This document shows positions 24,540 through 36,404 of a DNA stretch of 64,000 nt, piece after piece. The stretch is from Geosiphon pyriformis (lineage: Eukaryota > Glomeromycota > Glomeromycetes > Archaeosporales > Geosiphonaceae). The notes under the pieces are model-generated. The model saw only the letters and a program-made list of their open reading frames with translations, did no database searches and had not been told where the DNA came from. The stretch covers positions 70,976 through 134,975 of the forward strand of contig JAAOMT010000752.1 of assembly GCA_016748015.1 (NCBI GenBank). The letters are read 5' to 3'. Positions within the stretch are counted from its first letter, which is position 1; each line of letters opens with the position of its first letter. Made by a program: the position numbers and the translations under genes.

Positions 24540-26730
24540 TCATTGCTCATCTTCAAGATCTTTGAGCTTTCCAGATTGAATGGCTTGTTCCAGAGGATTG
24601 AGAACAGAGATCACTCCAGTTTTGTTGAGACGCTCAAACAATACAAAAAGCTTTTCTGCCTCTCTTTCTTTCTCCTCCTCAGTCATGTCAGCAAGTGGGG
24701 GTGGTTCCTCATGGTAATACTGACCAGTTATAGGGTTAATGACTTGACCAGAACAAACTCGAGAATTACCAACGCTCTTGGGAGGAATCAAGATATTTTT
24801 TTTCATGAGATATCCTGCAGCATTTCCATAACCCACATGGTATATTAATAGTTGAGCTTTAAAATGAAATAAATTAATTATTCAGGAGAATAAGTATTTA
24901 TTAAAAATCGGGAAATCTTTTATTACAACTATGAAACTTACCATCTTCGTCGCACAGGATATACAACAATTCACTAACACTGTCTCGCAGATTTGGATAC
25001 ATAACTGAGGTTAATAATCGAATAAGCCGGGCGTTCAAAGTTTGACCTTTTACTAAGGGCTTCGAACGGTCTCTAAAATGAAAAAGATTTCATAAAATAC
25101 ATCTGCAAGGCAGAGCTTTTTCAAATAGCATTCAATTGTCAAGGGCTTACATATTATCAGGGAGCAATCTTGATCGCAATTTTAATTTGACAGTTCCGTC
25201 TTCAGCCAATTTTTTTAAAAGAGCTGCCAGTGGAGTAATTACCTCATCGAAATCAACGCTTTTGTTTGACTCAGGTTCAGGAACCTCATCAGACTCACTT
25301 TTGTCGGCAAGGTAAATCATAGAGTCTAACGTTTCAATCAGAAAATCGAGAAGAATATATTGTTCATCATTTTTTTCAGGAGGAAACCACATTGATTTGT
25401 ATGGTTCGACCGGGAAATTTAGAAGAGCATGGATAGCGTGAGAGTGAGGCGGTGCTAGTGGTAAAGGAGAAGGCGGTGGAATATGCGTGATAATTCGTAA
25501 TACTGGTTCTAGTAACCTAAAGAAATTTTCAATGAATGATTAGTTACAGTCTTCTTAATTTGTGGAAATTTTCAATTATAGAAAACAATTATCTAGTGGA
25601 ATACGTTTCAAACTTGAAGTCAAGGTCTAAATTTTTTCCCATCTCCTCAAGGCTTAGTTGCGAATCATACAACATTAAGTTAAACAATAGTTTCAATTGC
25701 TCACTTAAAATCATTTTTCGAGAGAACGGAGAGGGAGGGTCTAAGCTTGAACCTGGCGAAGACAATTCTTTAACATGAGTAGATATATTCTTCAGATGAA
25801 GTGAAACAGATTAAAATGCATTAAAGTTTTTTTCGAAAGAATGGTTTCTTTACTATTTAAAATTTTAAAATTTGATGCGTACCTTGGCTAAAATATCTAT
25901 GATATTGTATTGATTGATTAATTGTTGAACGGTATAACTAGGCCGAACAGTCATAAGAAAAAGAATGCGTGAAAAAAGAAATTGGGACTTCAAAGAGAGA
26001 TTGTCCCGCTGATGACCAGAAAGAGAATTAGTTGAGCTTATTCCACAAGAATAGCGAAGATTTAATCGAAATTTACTAAAATACTTGAAGTTGATATGTT
26101 GAGGTCGCAACACCTTTGTACTTTTCGAACAAATCACGAGTTTCGTCTTTTAACAAAAGAGCATTGGCAATGCAGGTTAACGCTTCCTGCGAGACGGTCG
26201 TATCAATTAGAGCCTCAGAGTCCTCGAGAAGCTGAGCATGGGTCAAAAGAACACAAAATCCCTATATTTGTGGTTCATTGATATGAGTACATAGCTAGTA
26301 AAAACAATTTAAAATGTTCAATTTAAAATTATAAACCTTATCAGCAAAAATATTATCAGAACCATTGGGGTCACGGCCCAAAGTTTTTAGTGTTTGCAGA
26401 GCCAATAAACGCGCTAATACAGGATAGAAAGTGTTAAAAAAAGCTTAAGCGATGTAATTTGCTGCAAGCTTACCTTCACTATTCCAGCCCTTTTGAACAC
26501 CGTTCTTATCAAGGTCTCCAAGGAGATAATTCACCAATTCCGATTTCTCTGAGAGAGCAAGTGCAGAAATGCCTATTTGAGGGAACGGGAAAGGGGAGTT
26601 TAATACAATTTGGGTGAAATATCCATGAGGTTGGAGGTAAAGTACCTTTGGGGTCAGCTAAGAAACTAGTCAGCAGGTTAAAGACAACTTGAGGGTCAGA
26701 TCTATCAGCTGTGGAGAGATACGCGTTCAT
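24540..26730 (-). CDS. ric8: RIC8/synembryn, G-alpha chaperone and exchange factor (9 exons, 530 aa)
   Basis: Exons in gene order (minus strand): 26646-26730, 26474-26572, 26337-26413, 26122-26261, 25883-26075, 25605-25789, 25151-25516, 24942-25072, 24540-24856. Phases agree throughout and give 1593 nt. RIC8 is an armadillo-like helical protein that folds nascent G-alpha subunits and acts as a non-receptor GEF. Diagnostic segments: LKTLGRDPNGSDNIF, QEALTCIANALLLKDETRD, FLFSRILFLMTVRPS, SEQLKLLFNLMLYDSQ, DRSKPLVKGQTLNARLIRLL, SELLYILCDEDAQLLIYHVG, GYGNAAGYL, NPITGQYYHEEPP and DMTEEEKEREAEKLFVLFER. Length equals the family norm. The start is the first ATG giving MNAYLSTADRSDPQ; the frame stays open upstream, so a longer N-terminus is possible. 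The intron between 26,122 and 26,075 (46 nt, donor GTACAA) is the least certain junction. Confidence 0.9.
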
Positions 26731-27531
26731 GACCAAAGCGGTAGAAGACTTGCTGGGAGGTAAGGATTTTCCTGGAAACTCGATACTTGTGGTTTTTAGT
26801 AAATTGATGTACAATCCCACAATGATAATCATTTGTGCAATACATGTATTTAACAATCACTTACAAATAGTCATAAATTTCAATTGGCTGTTACCAACTT
26901 TCTTTAGAACTTCTGCCCACTTTCTTTTCAAGCGAATAGCTGATAGCAACCACTAGATTCTATAGAATCTTAGACAAAGCGAACGTTAGGTACTATTACT
27001 GTCAGACCTCATTTATTAAAAAGCTCACCCAATCTAGAACCTATTAAATATAATATACTTTTCTCCCGCTTATTTTAACCTTGGGTCCGCTTGTAAATTT
27101 GGGAATTTGTAAATTACTTTGCAGTTATTCAACGGCATCCAAAAAGTATGTACTTTATACCTTCTTGCTATTGAAATAAAGATGGTTTCTTACTTCAGTG
27201 CAAAAGTACACGATGTTGATTTGAGAATTGAGTTTTCACTCTGCCCGGAGACTTTTAAGGCTTTCCTTTTCTTTGATCTTTCGTTCCCTTACCAATTTCT
27301 TCTTTATATTCTTATTCTCTCTCAGTATGAGTTTGCATAGATCTCAATCCAATTAAATTGAATATTTGCCAAAAAAGATGGGATGGGGCATCACGGCATT
27401 TTTATGGTGATCCATGAGTGCTTGTCATCTTTAATCAAGCTAACCATTAAAATATCATTCCAATCGTATCTATTTAGATATCTAGTTTTAAATTCATTAT
27501 TGAAGTCAAACAGTAGGACTTTATAGGATCA
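26731..27531. promoter_or_regulatory. Shared divergent promoter region, RIC8 and CPSF6-like gene
   Basis: About 800 bp separate the start codons of two genes that read away from each other. No TATA box or known operator can be assigned with confidence. Small open stretches here (for example 27,119-27,340) have no motif and are not called. Confidence 0.4.
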
Positions 27532-29795
27532 ATGGCAGAAGAAGATCCTTTCGATATTTATGACGAACCCTTTGGTGGGACCGAAGAAACCGTATGTTAT
27601 TGCTTTGTTTGGATTGGATAATTTGAAGACATAGTATTAAATTATTATTATTCTTGCAAAAGCATGATGACTTGTATGACGAAATTCTTGGTGATGACGA
27701 CGGTCGACCAGCAAAACGCCGACGAGAGGATGAATTTGAATACAATCTATCTGCAAAGGAAGGAAACGATGACGAGGATTTATTTGCTGACTTCGGGGAG
27801 GTTGACACAAAGGTTCGTAATTACTCCACAGCGCAGCTGCCCTTCTTGTCTGTCATTGTATGTAAAAATATATATGGGCTGCGCTGTGCAGTACTGTATA
27901 CCTGGCAGGAATGGTTGAAACATGATTTTTTATTTCTATTTTTCTTGACATGTTTTCAATTTTATTTTGGCTATGTGCTGAGATTCCTTGATAGTTTGCA
28001 TATTAAATTTGTAAGGGAAATATTTTACATTGGGAAAATTGACATTGAAAAGATCAAGTCGGCTCTTCAAGTTGTAATTTACATTCAGAAACAAACAATA
28101 AATTTTCTTGATCAAAGAACTTACTGGTCTCTATCCTTCTCTTCTTCTCACGCGCACAATGTTTCGCCGTGCATGTCGTGTTGAAATCATTGCCTTCTTT
28201 ACAGGAATTTGAGGTCAGGGAAGATATCCAATCATCCACTATCACCGCTGTTGAAGGTATAAGAAGACTCTTATTATGCTATAGAATTTATCAAGAAGGC
28301 TGCTTGAAGGACTTTGTTGTATAGACAACATTCGCTAAAAATGATTTAAAATTTAGGTGAAACAAGATCCGATTCCAGGCCCTCGCTGTCGACCAGTTTC
28401 CAAAAGTCCCTATCGATTGAGCATAAAGTGCAATTAAATGCCACAAATGCCTTATATCTAGGTGAACTCAATTGGGTAAATTAAGAAGGAAATTGATCTT
28501 TAAAGCATATCGAATTTTTTGACCAAAGATTCCTTCCACTTCCTTTCTTTAGTGGACGACCGACGAAGATCTACGATTGATTGCTCGTGATGCTGGGGTA
28601 ACATCGGAATTGAAAGATGTTACCTTCTATGAACATAAAGTTAATGGAAAATCAAGAGGGTACATATTTGGCATATTGATACTGAATTTTATATACTGAG
28701 AATCCAAGATTTTAAACTCGATTATATTTCTTTTAGAGTGGCTTACGTGGAGTTTACATCTCCTGAAGCTGCATCAAAAGTAAAAGAAAGATTGGAGGCA
28801 TTGTAAGTACAGAATATTTGAAATGTATAAATTTTATGACATTATCATTTCGAATATTTAATCCAACCTCTTAACTTATTTTTAGAGATGTTAATGGCAA
28901 AAAATGCATTGTTAATTTCACAAGTTCTGCAAATGGCAACCCTTTCAAAACTGTCCCAAAAGGTAATTGGTTTTGCATTAATTTGAAAAAAAAAAGTTAT
29001 TTTTGAGACCAATTATTGTGGAACTTGTTCATCCAATAAATTTTTTAGAGCCTCCTCCAAAAGCCGCTCGTCAAGTTCAACCGCAATCTGGTCCTGTAGT
29101 CACTAGTAGAGGTGCGGCAAGTTTGCCTGCACGTCCTCCTGCCATGAGGCCTGGATTTGAATTTAATCGAACTGGATTTCGCACTGGTCCGATGAACACA
29201 GGTCCAAGAGATTTTTTCCCGCCACCCATGGCACCATATGCTCCTTTTCCAGCTGGAGCTCGTGGTGGCTATATGAATGGCTTTGCAAATAACCCGGAAG
29301 CTTCATTCGCCGCCATGAATCCCATGATGGGACGAGGTGGAATGATGGGCATGCGTGGACAACCAGGTCCAGTTCGTCGAGGAATGATGGCTGGACGAGG
29401 AGGCATGCGTGGCGTATACGGTGAGGAATTTATGAGTGGATTTGCAGGTAGATTTATTTTCGTATAATTGACATTTCACATGCCTCTTGATTTCTTTTAT
29501 CTATTAATTTTGCCATAATTTAAGTGCCCACAGCTCCTGGATTCCCTGCTCCACATTTTAATCCGGCATTCTTTCCAGATCAAGGTTACGTTAATGAAGA
29601 TGTTCCTGTGGCCCCACGTGGCCAAAGGTGACTAGGAAACTTGTACGCATCCTCTGTCTATATTTTGGTTCACATCAACCTGATTAATTTTGTTCTGACG
29701 ATATTCTTTTAAACATTTAAAGAGGCCATGAACCTTCATATGGGATGAAGAGAGTTCGAGAAGATTATAGTCATATGGAGGCACAAGGTTTGTAG
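27532..29795 (+). CDS. CPSF6/7-like RRM protein, cleavage factor I large subunit (10 exons, 401 aa)
   Basis: Exons: 27532-27591, 27663-27812, 28205-28256, 28357-28475, 28553-28659, 28737-28802, 28886-28962, 29049-29447, 29525-29627, 29723-29795; all in phase, 1206 nt. The protein begins [12 protein letters not shown], followed by an acidic segment with a basic patch AKRRRED. An RRM of the CPSF6/7 type spans about 117-197: [20 protein letters not shown] (RNP2 plus the W-W-T-T-D-E-D signature), [18 protein letters not shown] (RNP1). The C-terminal half is Pro/Gly/Met/Arg-rich ([44 protein letters not shown]), the low-complexity tail expected in this family. In other eukaryotes such proteins pair with the Nudix subunit CPSF5 to choose poly(A) sites in the nucleus. 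Intron 2 (392 nt) is long for this locus. The stop at 29,628 is avoided if the weak donor GTGACT is used; otherwise the protein ends about 24 residues earlier. Confidence 0.85.
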
Positions 29796-30895
29796 ATTAA
29801 ATAACTTTCTTTTATCCAAGCAAGTATTTTCATGGTGCATTCCATTTGACAATGTAAGATTTCTCAATTGCAAACACGTAGAACGCGAATATTAAGTGCT
29901 TTCTCAGTCAATTTTCGAATTAACTTTTGCATCCCCTTAGAATATATATTATCATATGTTTACCTATACATTATCATTTCCGTTAAACTTTACTATTTAC
30001 AATATATTAGTAAAAATAGTGATTCTTATTTCTGTGAAATAAAGTAGGCTTCGAAATTCCTTTCTTGTATCTCTATTTATTATATCATTTATTGTTAATC
30101 GGAAAAGCTTTGGTCTTCAATATTATGGGCGTTTTATCGCGAATTGGAAGGGTTTGTTTTCTAAAATTCAACCGCTCGCGTAATTTATACTTGCATCTGA
30201 ATGTGGCGCAAACATTATGATTTGTAATAGCTACTTGAACCCTTGATACGATGTTACTTTTTGAGATTTAACTTTTAACCTTGAGATTTTCAGAACAAAA
30301 AATACTTTTTTGTTACACAATAGACTTTTTCATTTTCTCAACCCATTTTATTGATGGATTTTTCATGAAAAGATTTATTTCATGATTCAAAAGCTAGAGA
30401 AGATATTGGATTTTTGTTGCTTTGGTGCGTTTGCACTCATTTGTTCAAGATAATATCTGTATAAAACTTTTTAATTTTGAAAGTTGTTGGTTTTTGATTT
30501 AAGAGGATTTATAAACAAAAAAAAAGAAAATGTACAAATAAAGAAATATCAAAAAGTATCAACAACCAACAATAGTTTGGAACAATACTCTAAATATAAT
30601 GATTTTTAGTTGACAAAGTTTAGAGGGCCTTTGGAGGGTGGTAAAAAAACCACAAATCTCTGTTTGTTTTTCTAAAATTATAAAAAGGAATATACAAAAG
30701 AAACTAAAGATTTGTAATTTTTTTATAACATGGCCTTTACTGATTCATGGATTTAGAAATTTAGGGAGGTAACAACTTGATGTAAAGGTATTATGAAAGC
30801 ACATTTCATTGTTCTTTGGCGTTACTATCTAACCTGCTACTGCTGCTATGTTGTTTAATTTTCATTTCCTTTTATTCTTTTTCACATAATTGAAG
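29796..30895. other. Intergenic, no gene recognised
   Basis: The 3' flank of the CPSF6-like gene and AT-rich unique DNA. I see no coding segment, tRNA or transposon remnant. It ends in a pyrimidine-rich stretch and TTGAAG at 30,895, which could be a splice acceptor for the RG-repeat segment. Confidence 0.4.
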
Positions 30896-31069
30896 AGTTT
30901 GGATGATAGAGGTAGAGGTAGAGGTAGAGGTAGAGGTAGAGGTAGAGATAGAGGTAGAGGTAGAGGTAGAGGTAGAGGAGGTGGTGGTGGTGATGATGAT
31001 GATAGTGAAAAAATTAATGATGAAGCACCGATAACAAAGCACAACGATTGTTCATGTAAGATATGTTGA
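30896..31069 (+). other. Possible orphan exon encoding an Arg-Gly repeat
   Basis: After a plausible acceptor (TTCTTTTTCACATAATTGAAG) the plus strand is open for 57 codons: SLDD, then (RG) repeats with one RD, a Gly run, four Asp, then SEKINDEAPITKHNDCSCKIC and TGA. The repeat is a GGTAGA hexanucleotide array (about 30,908-30,980). There is no in-frame ATG; an in-frame stop lies just upstream. It could be a terminal exon of an unseen transcript, or an open microsatellite. Joining it to the last CPSF6-like exon does not preserve the frame. Confidence 0.35.
30908..30981 (+). repeat. GGTAGA hexanucleotide repeat
   Basis: About twelve units of GGTAGA, one with GATAGA, passing into GGT and GAT trinucleotide runs. 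Confidence 0.9.
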
Positions 31070-31150
31070 ATATGTAAAAAATAGAAGCTCCAATAATTGG
31101 TGTGTTCAGGTGTTCGACTAGCAAATATATGAAATCGCCAGGCATGGAAA

Positions 31151-32992
31151 TCAAGTCATAACCGGAGGGCTGCTGGCGTAGTTTGTGGAACAAGGGGAAC
31201 CTTGGTAGAAACAATAGCGATCGACTAATTCATAATAAGATGATGAGCCGATCGCTGGTTTTGTTGAGCTTGGAATTGCGATTGGAGTCGATCGCCGGGT
31301 CACTTCAAAGTTTGATTTAGTTTTAAACTGCTTGGGGGAATCATTTATCCATGAAGCCGTTGGGTCAACGGTAGATGGCATACCATCAATATATTCACCA
31401 AAGAAGGCGTTGAAACCCTCCGTGTTGTTGGCAAGCGAGTATGGACGAATGTGATGATTAACATGTGTTTGTGGCGGGTTTAGGGCAATTGGGTGAGGTC
31501 GGGGGCTTGGGGTTGTTGTTGATGATGATGATGATGATGGAACTAATGAAGTTGGTTTGATCATAGCCGCAGATAGTGAATCCTTAATGTCATATCTTGA
31601 CGAAATCATTTTCTGTTGAGTACTTCCAGGGACGAGTGTGAGGGCTGATGAAGCGGGGGACAAAGGGGAGCGACAGATTTCATCAGATCGTTGTTTTGAA
31701 ATTTTGGTAGAGTTTTGATTGGAGGGCCATTTGGAAAAAGATTTTATCGATTTTGATCGGCTTGACGGTGACGTTTGCTTAGTAAGACGTTTAAAGTTGA
31801 CCTGATAATTTGAGGCGTTGTTGTTGTCCCACAATTCTCGATTGTCAACCATGTAACAAACAGCGAAGAACATGGTTTGTCCGTTGATAGGATTTCTCGA
31901 GTTATCGATCAATCCGATATTAAATTCAAACACGTCAAAAGTATTATTCTTGCGATCTTGAGCATCTTCTGAATACGAAGCGGTGACCTCAGAAACCGAA
32001 GACCAAAAATCAAAAGTATATCTGACGATAACCGTCTTTTGAAATGCAATATTTTGAACTTGAATGCGACCTTGTAGTTTACGTTGGTCTTTGGACAAAA
32101 ATATTGATTCCACAAGGACAGGCTTCGAACTGTGAAGTGTTGTAATTCTAGGGAAATTTGGAAGTGTAATGACGAGTTCACCTTCGTAATCGTCGTCATC
32201 ATCAGATTCTGAGGATGTTTCTTCATCGGAATCCTCTTCTTCAGAAGAAACGTCACAACTAACAGCCAATGGTTTTTCGGCTTCCAAGAAAAATCGAACA
32301 TGTTCTAAATCGGTATCGAAATGCACGAATTTTGGACATGTCGGCGTCGTTGGCTCTGATTTTGATGCTCCTTGCTTGAGGGAAGGTCTTACCACTTCGC
32401 CACTTTTCTTCCTTAAGATACAAAGTCTGGTTAACGGAGTTACCAATGGTGGCAAATCTTTGAGATTAAGACGTCGCTGTAGAGCCTCAGGCGAAGACTT
32501 ACGTCTTGGTGAGGTTGAGAATTGAGGTGAAGTTGAAAGAATATCTTTAACTTCTTGAAGAGCCTGGGTTCTTTGAGATGGCGTCATATCTACTGGGTGT
32601 GACTTTTTCTCCATATTCACAGGATTTGAACGTGGTGAGGAGGAGGGTGATAGGGGAGGGGTTGGTATCAAGACTGCTTTTGTGGGGGAAGAACCGAAAA
32701 CGTTAATAACTGACTTCATTAAGCTGTCGTTGCTGATGGTTGGTCTCTTGGAGGAACCAAAGGTGATTTTGGTTAATGGCCAACCTGGTCGAGAAATAGG
32801 ACTAGGAGTAGGTTTTTTGGTTACGATAGCTGTGGCTTTTAATGATTCTGGGTTTATTGTGGTCTTAATAGTAGTAGTAATAGTAGTAGTAGTAGGAGTA
32901 GTAGTGGTAGTGGTGGCCGTTGAACACGATTCTGGAATCGTTGTAATTTTGTCGGGGTTTGTTGTTTTTATTACTGGAGGAGAATATGGCAT
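31151..32992 (-). CDS. Glycogen-targeting PP1 regulatory subunit with CBM21 (613 aa)
   Basis: This is an intronless 613-residue frame. PPP1R3/Gac1-type proteins tether protein phosphatase 1 to glycogen so that it dephosphorylates glycogen synthase and phosphorylase. Residues 221-225 (KFVHF) form the RVxF-type PP1-docking motif, preceded by a Thr/Pro-rich linker and followed by the family's usual H-V-R-F segment (LEHVRFFLEAEKP). Residues 246-272 are strongly acidic. A CBM21 starch/glycogen-binding domain spans about 288-402: KTVIVRYTFDFW, DVFEFNIG, MFFAVCYMV and WDNNNASNYQVNF, whose W-D-N-N-x-x-x-N-Y ending is diagnostic. The N-terminus has a poly-Thr tract (about 25-45) encoded by imperfect trinucleotide repeats, which is probably length-variable. 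The C-terminal 200 residues are Ser/Pro-rich and of unknown role. The start at 32,992 is the first ATG of the frame. Confidence 0.9.
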   Translation of the reverse strand: MPYSPPVIKTTNPDKITTIPESCSTATTTTTTPTTTTITTTIKTTINPESLKATAIVTKKPTPSPISRPGWPLTKITFGSSKRPTISNDSLMKSVINVFGSSPTKAVLIPTPPLSPSSSPRSNPVNMEKKSHPVDMTPSQRTQALQEVKDILSTSPQFSTSPRRKSSPEALQRRLNLKDLPPLVTPLTRLCILRKKSGEVVRPSLKQGASKSEPTTPTCPKFVHFDTDLEHVRFFLEAEKPLAVSCDVSSEEEDSDEETSSESDDDDDYEGELVITLPNFPRITTLHSSKPVLVESIFLSKDQRKLQGRIQVQNIAFQKTVIVRYTFDFWSSVSEVTASYSEDAQDRKNNTFDVFEFNIGLIDNSRNPINGQTMFFAVCYMVDNRELWDNNNASNYQVNFKRLTKQTSPSSRSKSIKSFSKWPSNQNSTKISKQRSDEICRSPLSPASSALTLVPGSTQQKMISSRYDIKDSLSAAMIKPTSLVPSSSSSSTTTPSPRPHPIALNPPQTHVNHHIRPYSLANNTEGFNAFFGEYIDGMPSTVDPTASWINDSPKQFKTKSNFEVTRRSTPIAIPSSTKPAIGSSSYYELVDRYCFYQGSPCSTNYASSPPVMT

Positions 32993-34476
32993 ATTGATGA
33001 ATCGTTATTTTTTATATTTCTTTGAGAGAGATAATATTCTGTGACCTGGAAGAAGTGAAGACCAAGATTGGGAGGAAGAAAGAGTGCAAGAAAGATTAGT
33101 TGTGGTTAATGAGAGTGAATAAATAAAAACGGAAAGAGATTTTATATGAAATTGACTCGTGATAACTCGATATTTAATGTTTTTTATACGCAGTGATTTT
33201 TTTTGTAATTTGATAAAAAAAAACTAAAAAATTGGGATTCAAGGAAAATTGATTTGTAATAGGTTGATTTAAACTTTTTATCACGAGCTTTTTTCAAAAA
33301 TAAAATGTTCTTTTGTTTCCAAACGCGAGAATAGATAATACGAGAGAACTCTCGAAATTTTTAAGCTTACCTTTAAAAATTTGGAGGTCTATACAAGTAA
33401 AAAGTATTGGTTTTTAGATAATGTTTCGTTTGACTCGCGCCGTTTTAATGGTTTTCGTGAAAAAAATAAAAAAATGAAGATATTTGGTCTTCTTGGGATT
33501 GTATTGTATTTATGTGGAAGGGGGTGAGACTCCAAAAATAAAAAACTAATAAAAATTTGATATTCGGTTTGAAAGTATTTTCGTAACAAAACTGTTAATT
33601 GAAAAGCGCAAAAGACGGGAATGCCGTTTTATACGAAATTCTACAAAAGATATCGGGTACTGATAAACAGACTTTTTGACTCAGACTCGGATACACACAC
33701 ACACACACACACACAGGGAAGAGGGTAGTTGTTGAGTACCCCGATATTTTGTTGGCAAACTCAAAATTGGGTCGGCCTTTACTAATACAAAAATTTTTTT
33801 AATTTAGGATTCAATACTAGTTCAATATATTTTATATTATAGATGGCTGTTCAGATTGTCAAATTTATCGTTTATCAAAAAGAGTGCGGTGTCAAGATGC
33901 AAGGAGAGCAGGTTTGACTCAAAAGAGGCTGGGAAAAGGGGTAGCTAGGTGTTGATCTTAATGGTTAGATTGAGGTTAGAATTGATAATTGTATCGTTTC
34001 TGTTTGGGAAATTTGGCAAGAATCCTTTTTTTTTTTTTTTTAAATGATTTAACTAAACGGCTTTATTTGGATTCGAAAGAAAAAATCTTTTTTTTATTTT
34101 TTTAAAAAAAGTAAGTGGGTACAACTGATTTGTGAAATTGATAATAAGTGAAATACCTTTTGTGTATGTGTTGGTTCAATATAAATATTTTAAACTTAAA
34201 AATTTATTTCATGTGTCTTTAATAAAGTTCATAGCTTCTTTTGAGTTAAATTTATAAATTTATATTGGCGCAATGCAAGATATCAAAGATACTGTGATTC
34301 TGCTGAGAGTTTATTAATGAAATAGAGAGAAAGCCACGGAATATCGAGAGATAGAGAGATCTTTTTGATTTGATTAATTGATTTTGAGGATAATGGCTTG
34401 ATTTTTTACCTTTGGGATAAAAAGTTTGATTTTGACTTGCATGGTGCTTTAATCATCTTTTGAGGAGCTTAATTTC

Positions 34477-34539
<63 letters not shown>
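34477..34539. repeat. (TTA)n microsatellite
   Basis: About 21 uninterrupted TTA units. Confidence 0.95.
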
Positions 34540-34845
34540 CAGCATCAAAACGATTTTTGAGGTTTTTTTTAATTTCAATATTCTGGGCTCATTCTTTCGT
34601 TTCCTCTTAAAAACCTAATGACTTTTTGAAAGAATTGTTAGGATCTCATAGTATAAGGAGGATAGAGGTTTTTTCTATATACCTTCTTATCCAATGAATC
34701 ATCAACAGTATCTGGTATCAATTGATTAATGTTAAAAGAGATGATTTCATGATTAGATGAGATTGCTGACAATTCGAATATGGTTAAATTTACAAATTCA
34801 GGTAGTGAGGGACCAAATTAAAGAGACGGAATAATATTATGATTA

Positions 34846-34911
34846 ATAATAGTAATAATAATAATAATTACAATAATAATAATAATAATTACAATAATAA
34901 TAATAATAATT
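34846..34911. repeat. (AAT)n microsatellite with two ACA interruptions
   Basis: AAT units interrupted by TTACAATAAT at two evenly spaced points, so a higher-order duplication of about 26 bp is visible. Confidence 0.85.
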
Positions 34912-35100
34912 GGTCTCAAAAAAAAAAAAAAAACTCTTTTTTCATAAAAATGAAAAAAGGCTTGTTCTTTCAATAGAATGATTTCTGCACTTTGCAATTC
35001 CGGGAAAAAAAACTTTAAAAATCAAATTGGAAAATTAAAAAGATGATTAAAATTATTTTTGAAATGTAAACGAATAAATTTTTAATCACCAATAGCATTC

Positions 35101-35140
<40 letters not shown>

Positions 35141-35159
35141 AATCATCATAATCATCATC
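35101..35159. repeat. (TCA)n microsatellite
   Basis: About 19 units, with ATAATCATC variants at the right end. Confidence 0.9.
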
Positions 35160-35409
35160 GCGACCACGCGAAGATATTCTGGAGAAAAAAAAAAATTTTT
35201 TTTTTTATTGAAGACGATCAATTCTTTGTCGTTCATGCCTTTATCTCTTATATCAGTGTTTTTTAAAAATATTTATCTTTTTAAAAGCTAATGGACACAC
35301 AATGGTTGAAGTAGTTAGTTATTTTAAAAAAAGTTATATAGCTCAAAAGTCTTAAAAATATTGATTAAAACAATTGTAAATCCCTACAAAAAAAAAAAAA
35401 AAAAAAAAA

Positions 35410-36292
35410 NNNNNNNNNNNNNNNNNNNNNNNNNNNNNNNNNNNNNNNNNNNNNNNNNNNNNNNNNNNNNNNNNNNNNNNNNNNNNNNNNNNNNNNNNNN
35501 NNNNNNNNNNNNNNNNNNNNNNNNNNNNNNNNNNNNNNNNNNNNNNNNNNNNNNNNNNNNNNNNNNNNNNNNNNNNNNNNNNNNNNNNNNNNNNNNNNNN
35601 NNNNNNNNNNNNNNNNNNNNNNNNNNNNNNNNNNNNNNNNNNNNNNNNNNNNNNNNNNNNNNNNNNNNNNNNNNNNNNNNNNNNNNNNNNNNNNNNNNNN
35701 NNNNNNNNNNNNNNNNNNNNNNNNNNNNNNNNNNNNNNNNNNNNNNNNNNNNNNNNNNNNNNNNNNNNNNNNNNNNNNNNNNNNNNNNNNNNNNNNNNNN
35801 NNNNNNNNNNNNNNNNNNNNNNNNNNNNNNNNNNNNNNNNNNNNNNNNNNNNNNNNNNNNNNNNNNNNNNNNNNNNNNNNNNNNNNNNNNNNNNNNNNNN
35901 NNNNNNNNNNNNNNNNNNNNNNNNNNNNNNNNNNNNNNNNNNNNNNNNNNNNNNNNNNNNNNNNNNNNNNNNNNNNNNNNNNNNNNNNNNNNNNNNNNNN
36001 NNNNNNNNNNNNNNNNNNNNNNNNNNNNNNNNNNNNNNNNNNNNNNNNNNNNNNNNNNNNNNNNNNNNNNNNNNNNNNNNNNNNNNNNNNNNNNNNNNNN
36101 NNNNNNNNNNNNNNNNNNNNNNNNNNNNNNNNNNNNNNNNNNNNNNNNNNNNNNNNNNNNNNNNNNNNNNNNNNNNNNNNNNNNNNNNNNNNNNNNNNNN
36201 NNNNNNNNNNNNNNNNNNNNNNNNNNNNNNNNNNNNNNNNNNNNNNNNNNNNNNNNNNNNNNNNNNNNNNNNNNNNNNNNNNNNNNNNNNNN
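35410..36292. other. Assembly gap (883 N)
   Basis: A run of N, flanked on the left by about 22 A and on the right by about 27 T. Open frames that run through it are artefacts. Confidence 0.99.
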
Positions 36293-36404
36293 TTTTTTTT
36301 TTTTTTTTTTTTTTTTTTTGTATCCTCGTGAAACATTAAGGAACACATATATTTTTAATTGATAAATCCTGTTTGCAAAAAAAAAAAAAATTTTTTTTTT
36401 TAAA

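Larger units (their letters stand above)
32993..35409. other. Intergenic upstream region with microsatellites
   Basis: It contains the promoter of the PP1 subunit gene and no recognisable gene. Simple repeats: (AC)n at 33,693-33,715, poly-T near 34,030, (TTA)n at 34,477-34,539, (AAT)n with ACA interruptions at 34,846-34,911, and (TCA)n at 35,101-35,159. The right edge is a poly-A run entering the assembly gap. Confidence 0.6.

Noticed and set aside
27813-28204. Open frame continuing through intron 2 of the CPSF6-like gene
   Set aside because: The stretch lacks domain character, whereas splicing to 28,205 restores phase and leads to the conserved RRM.
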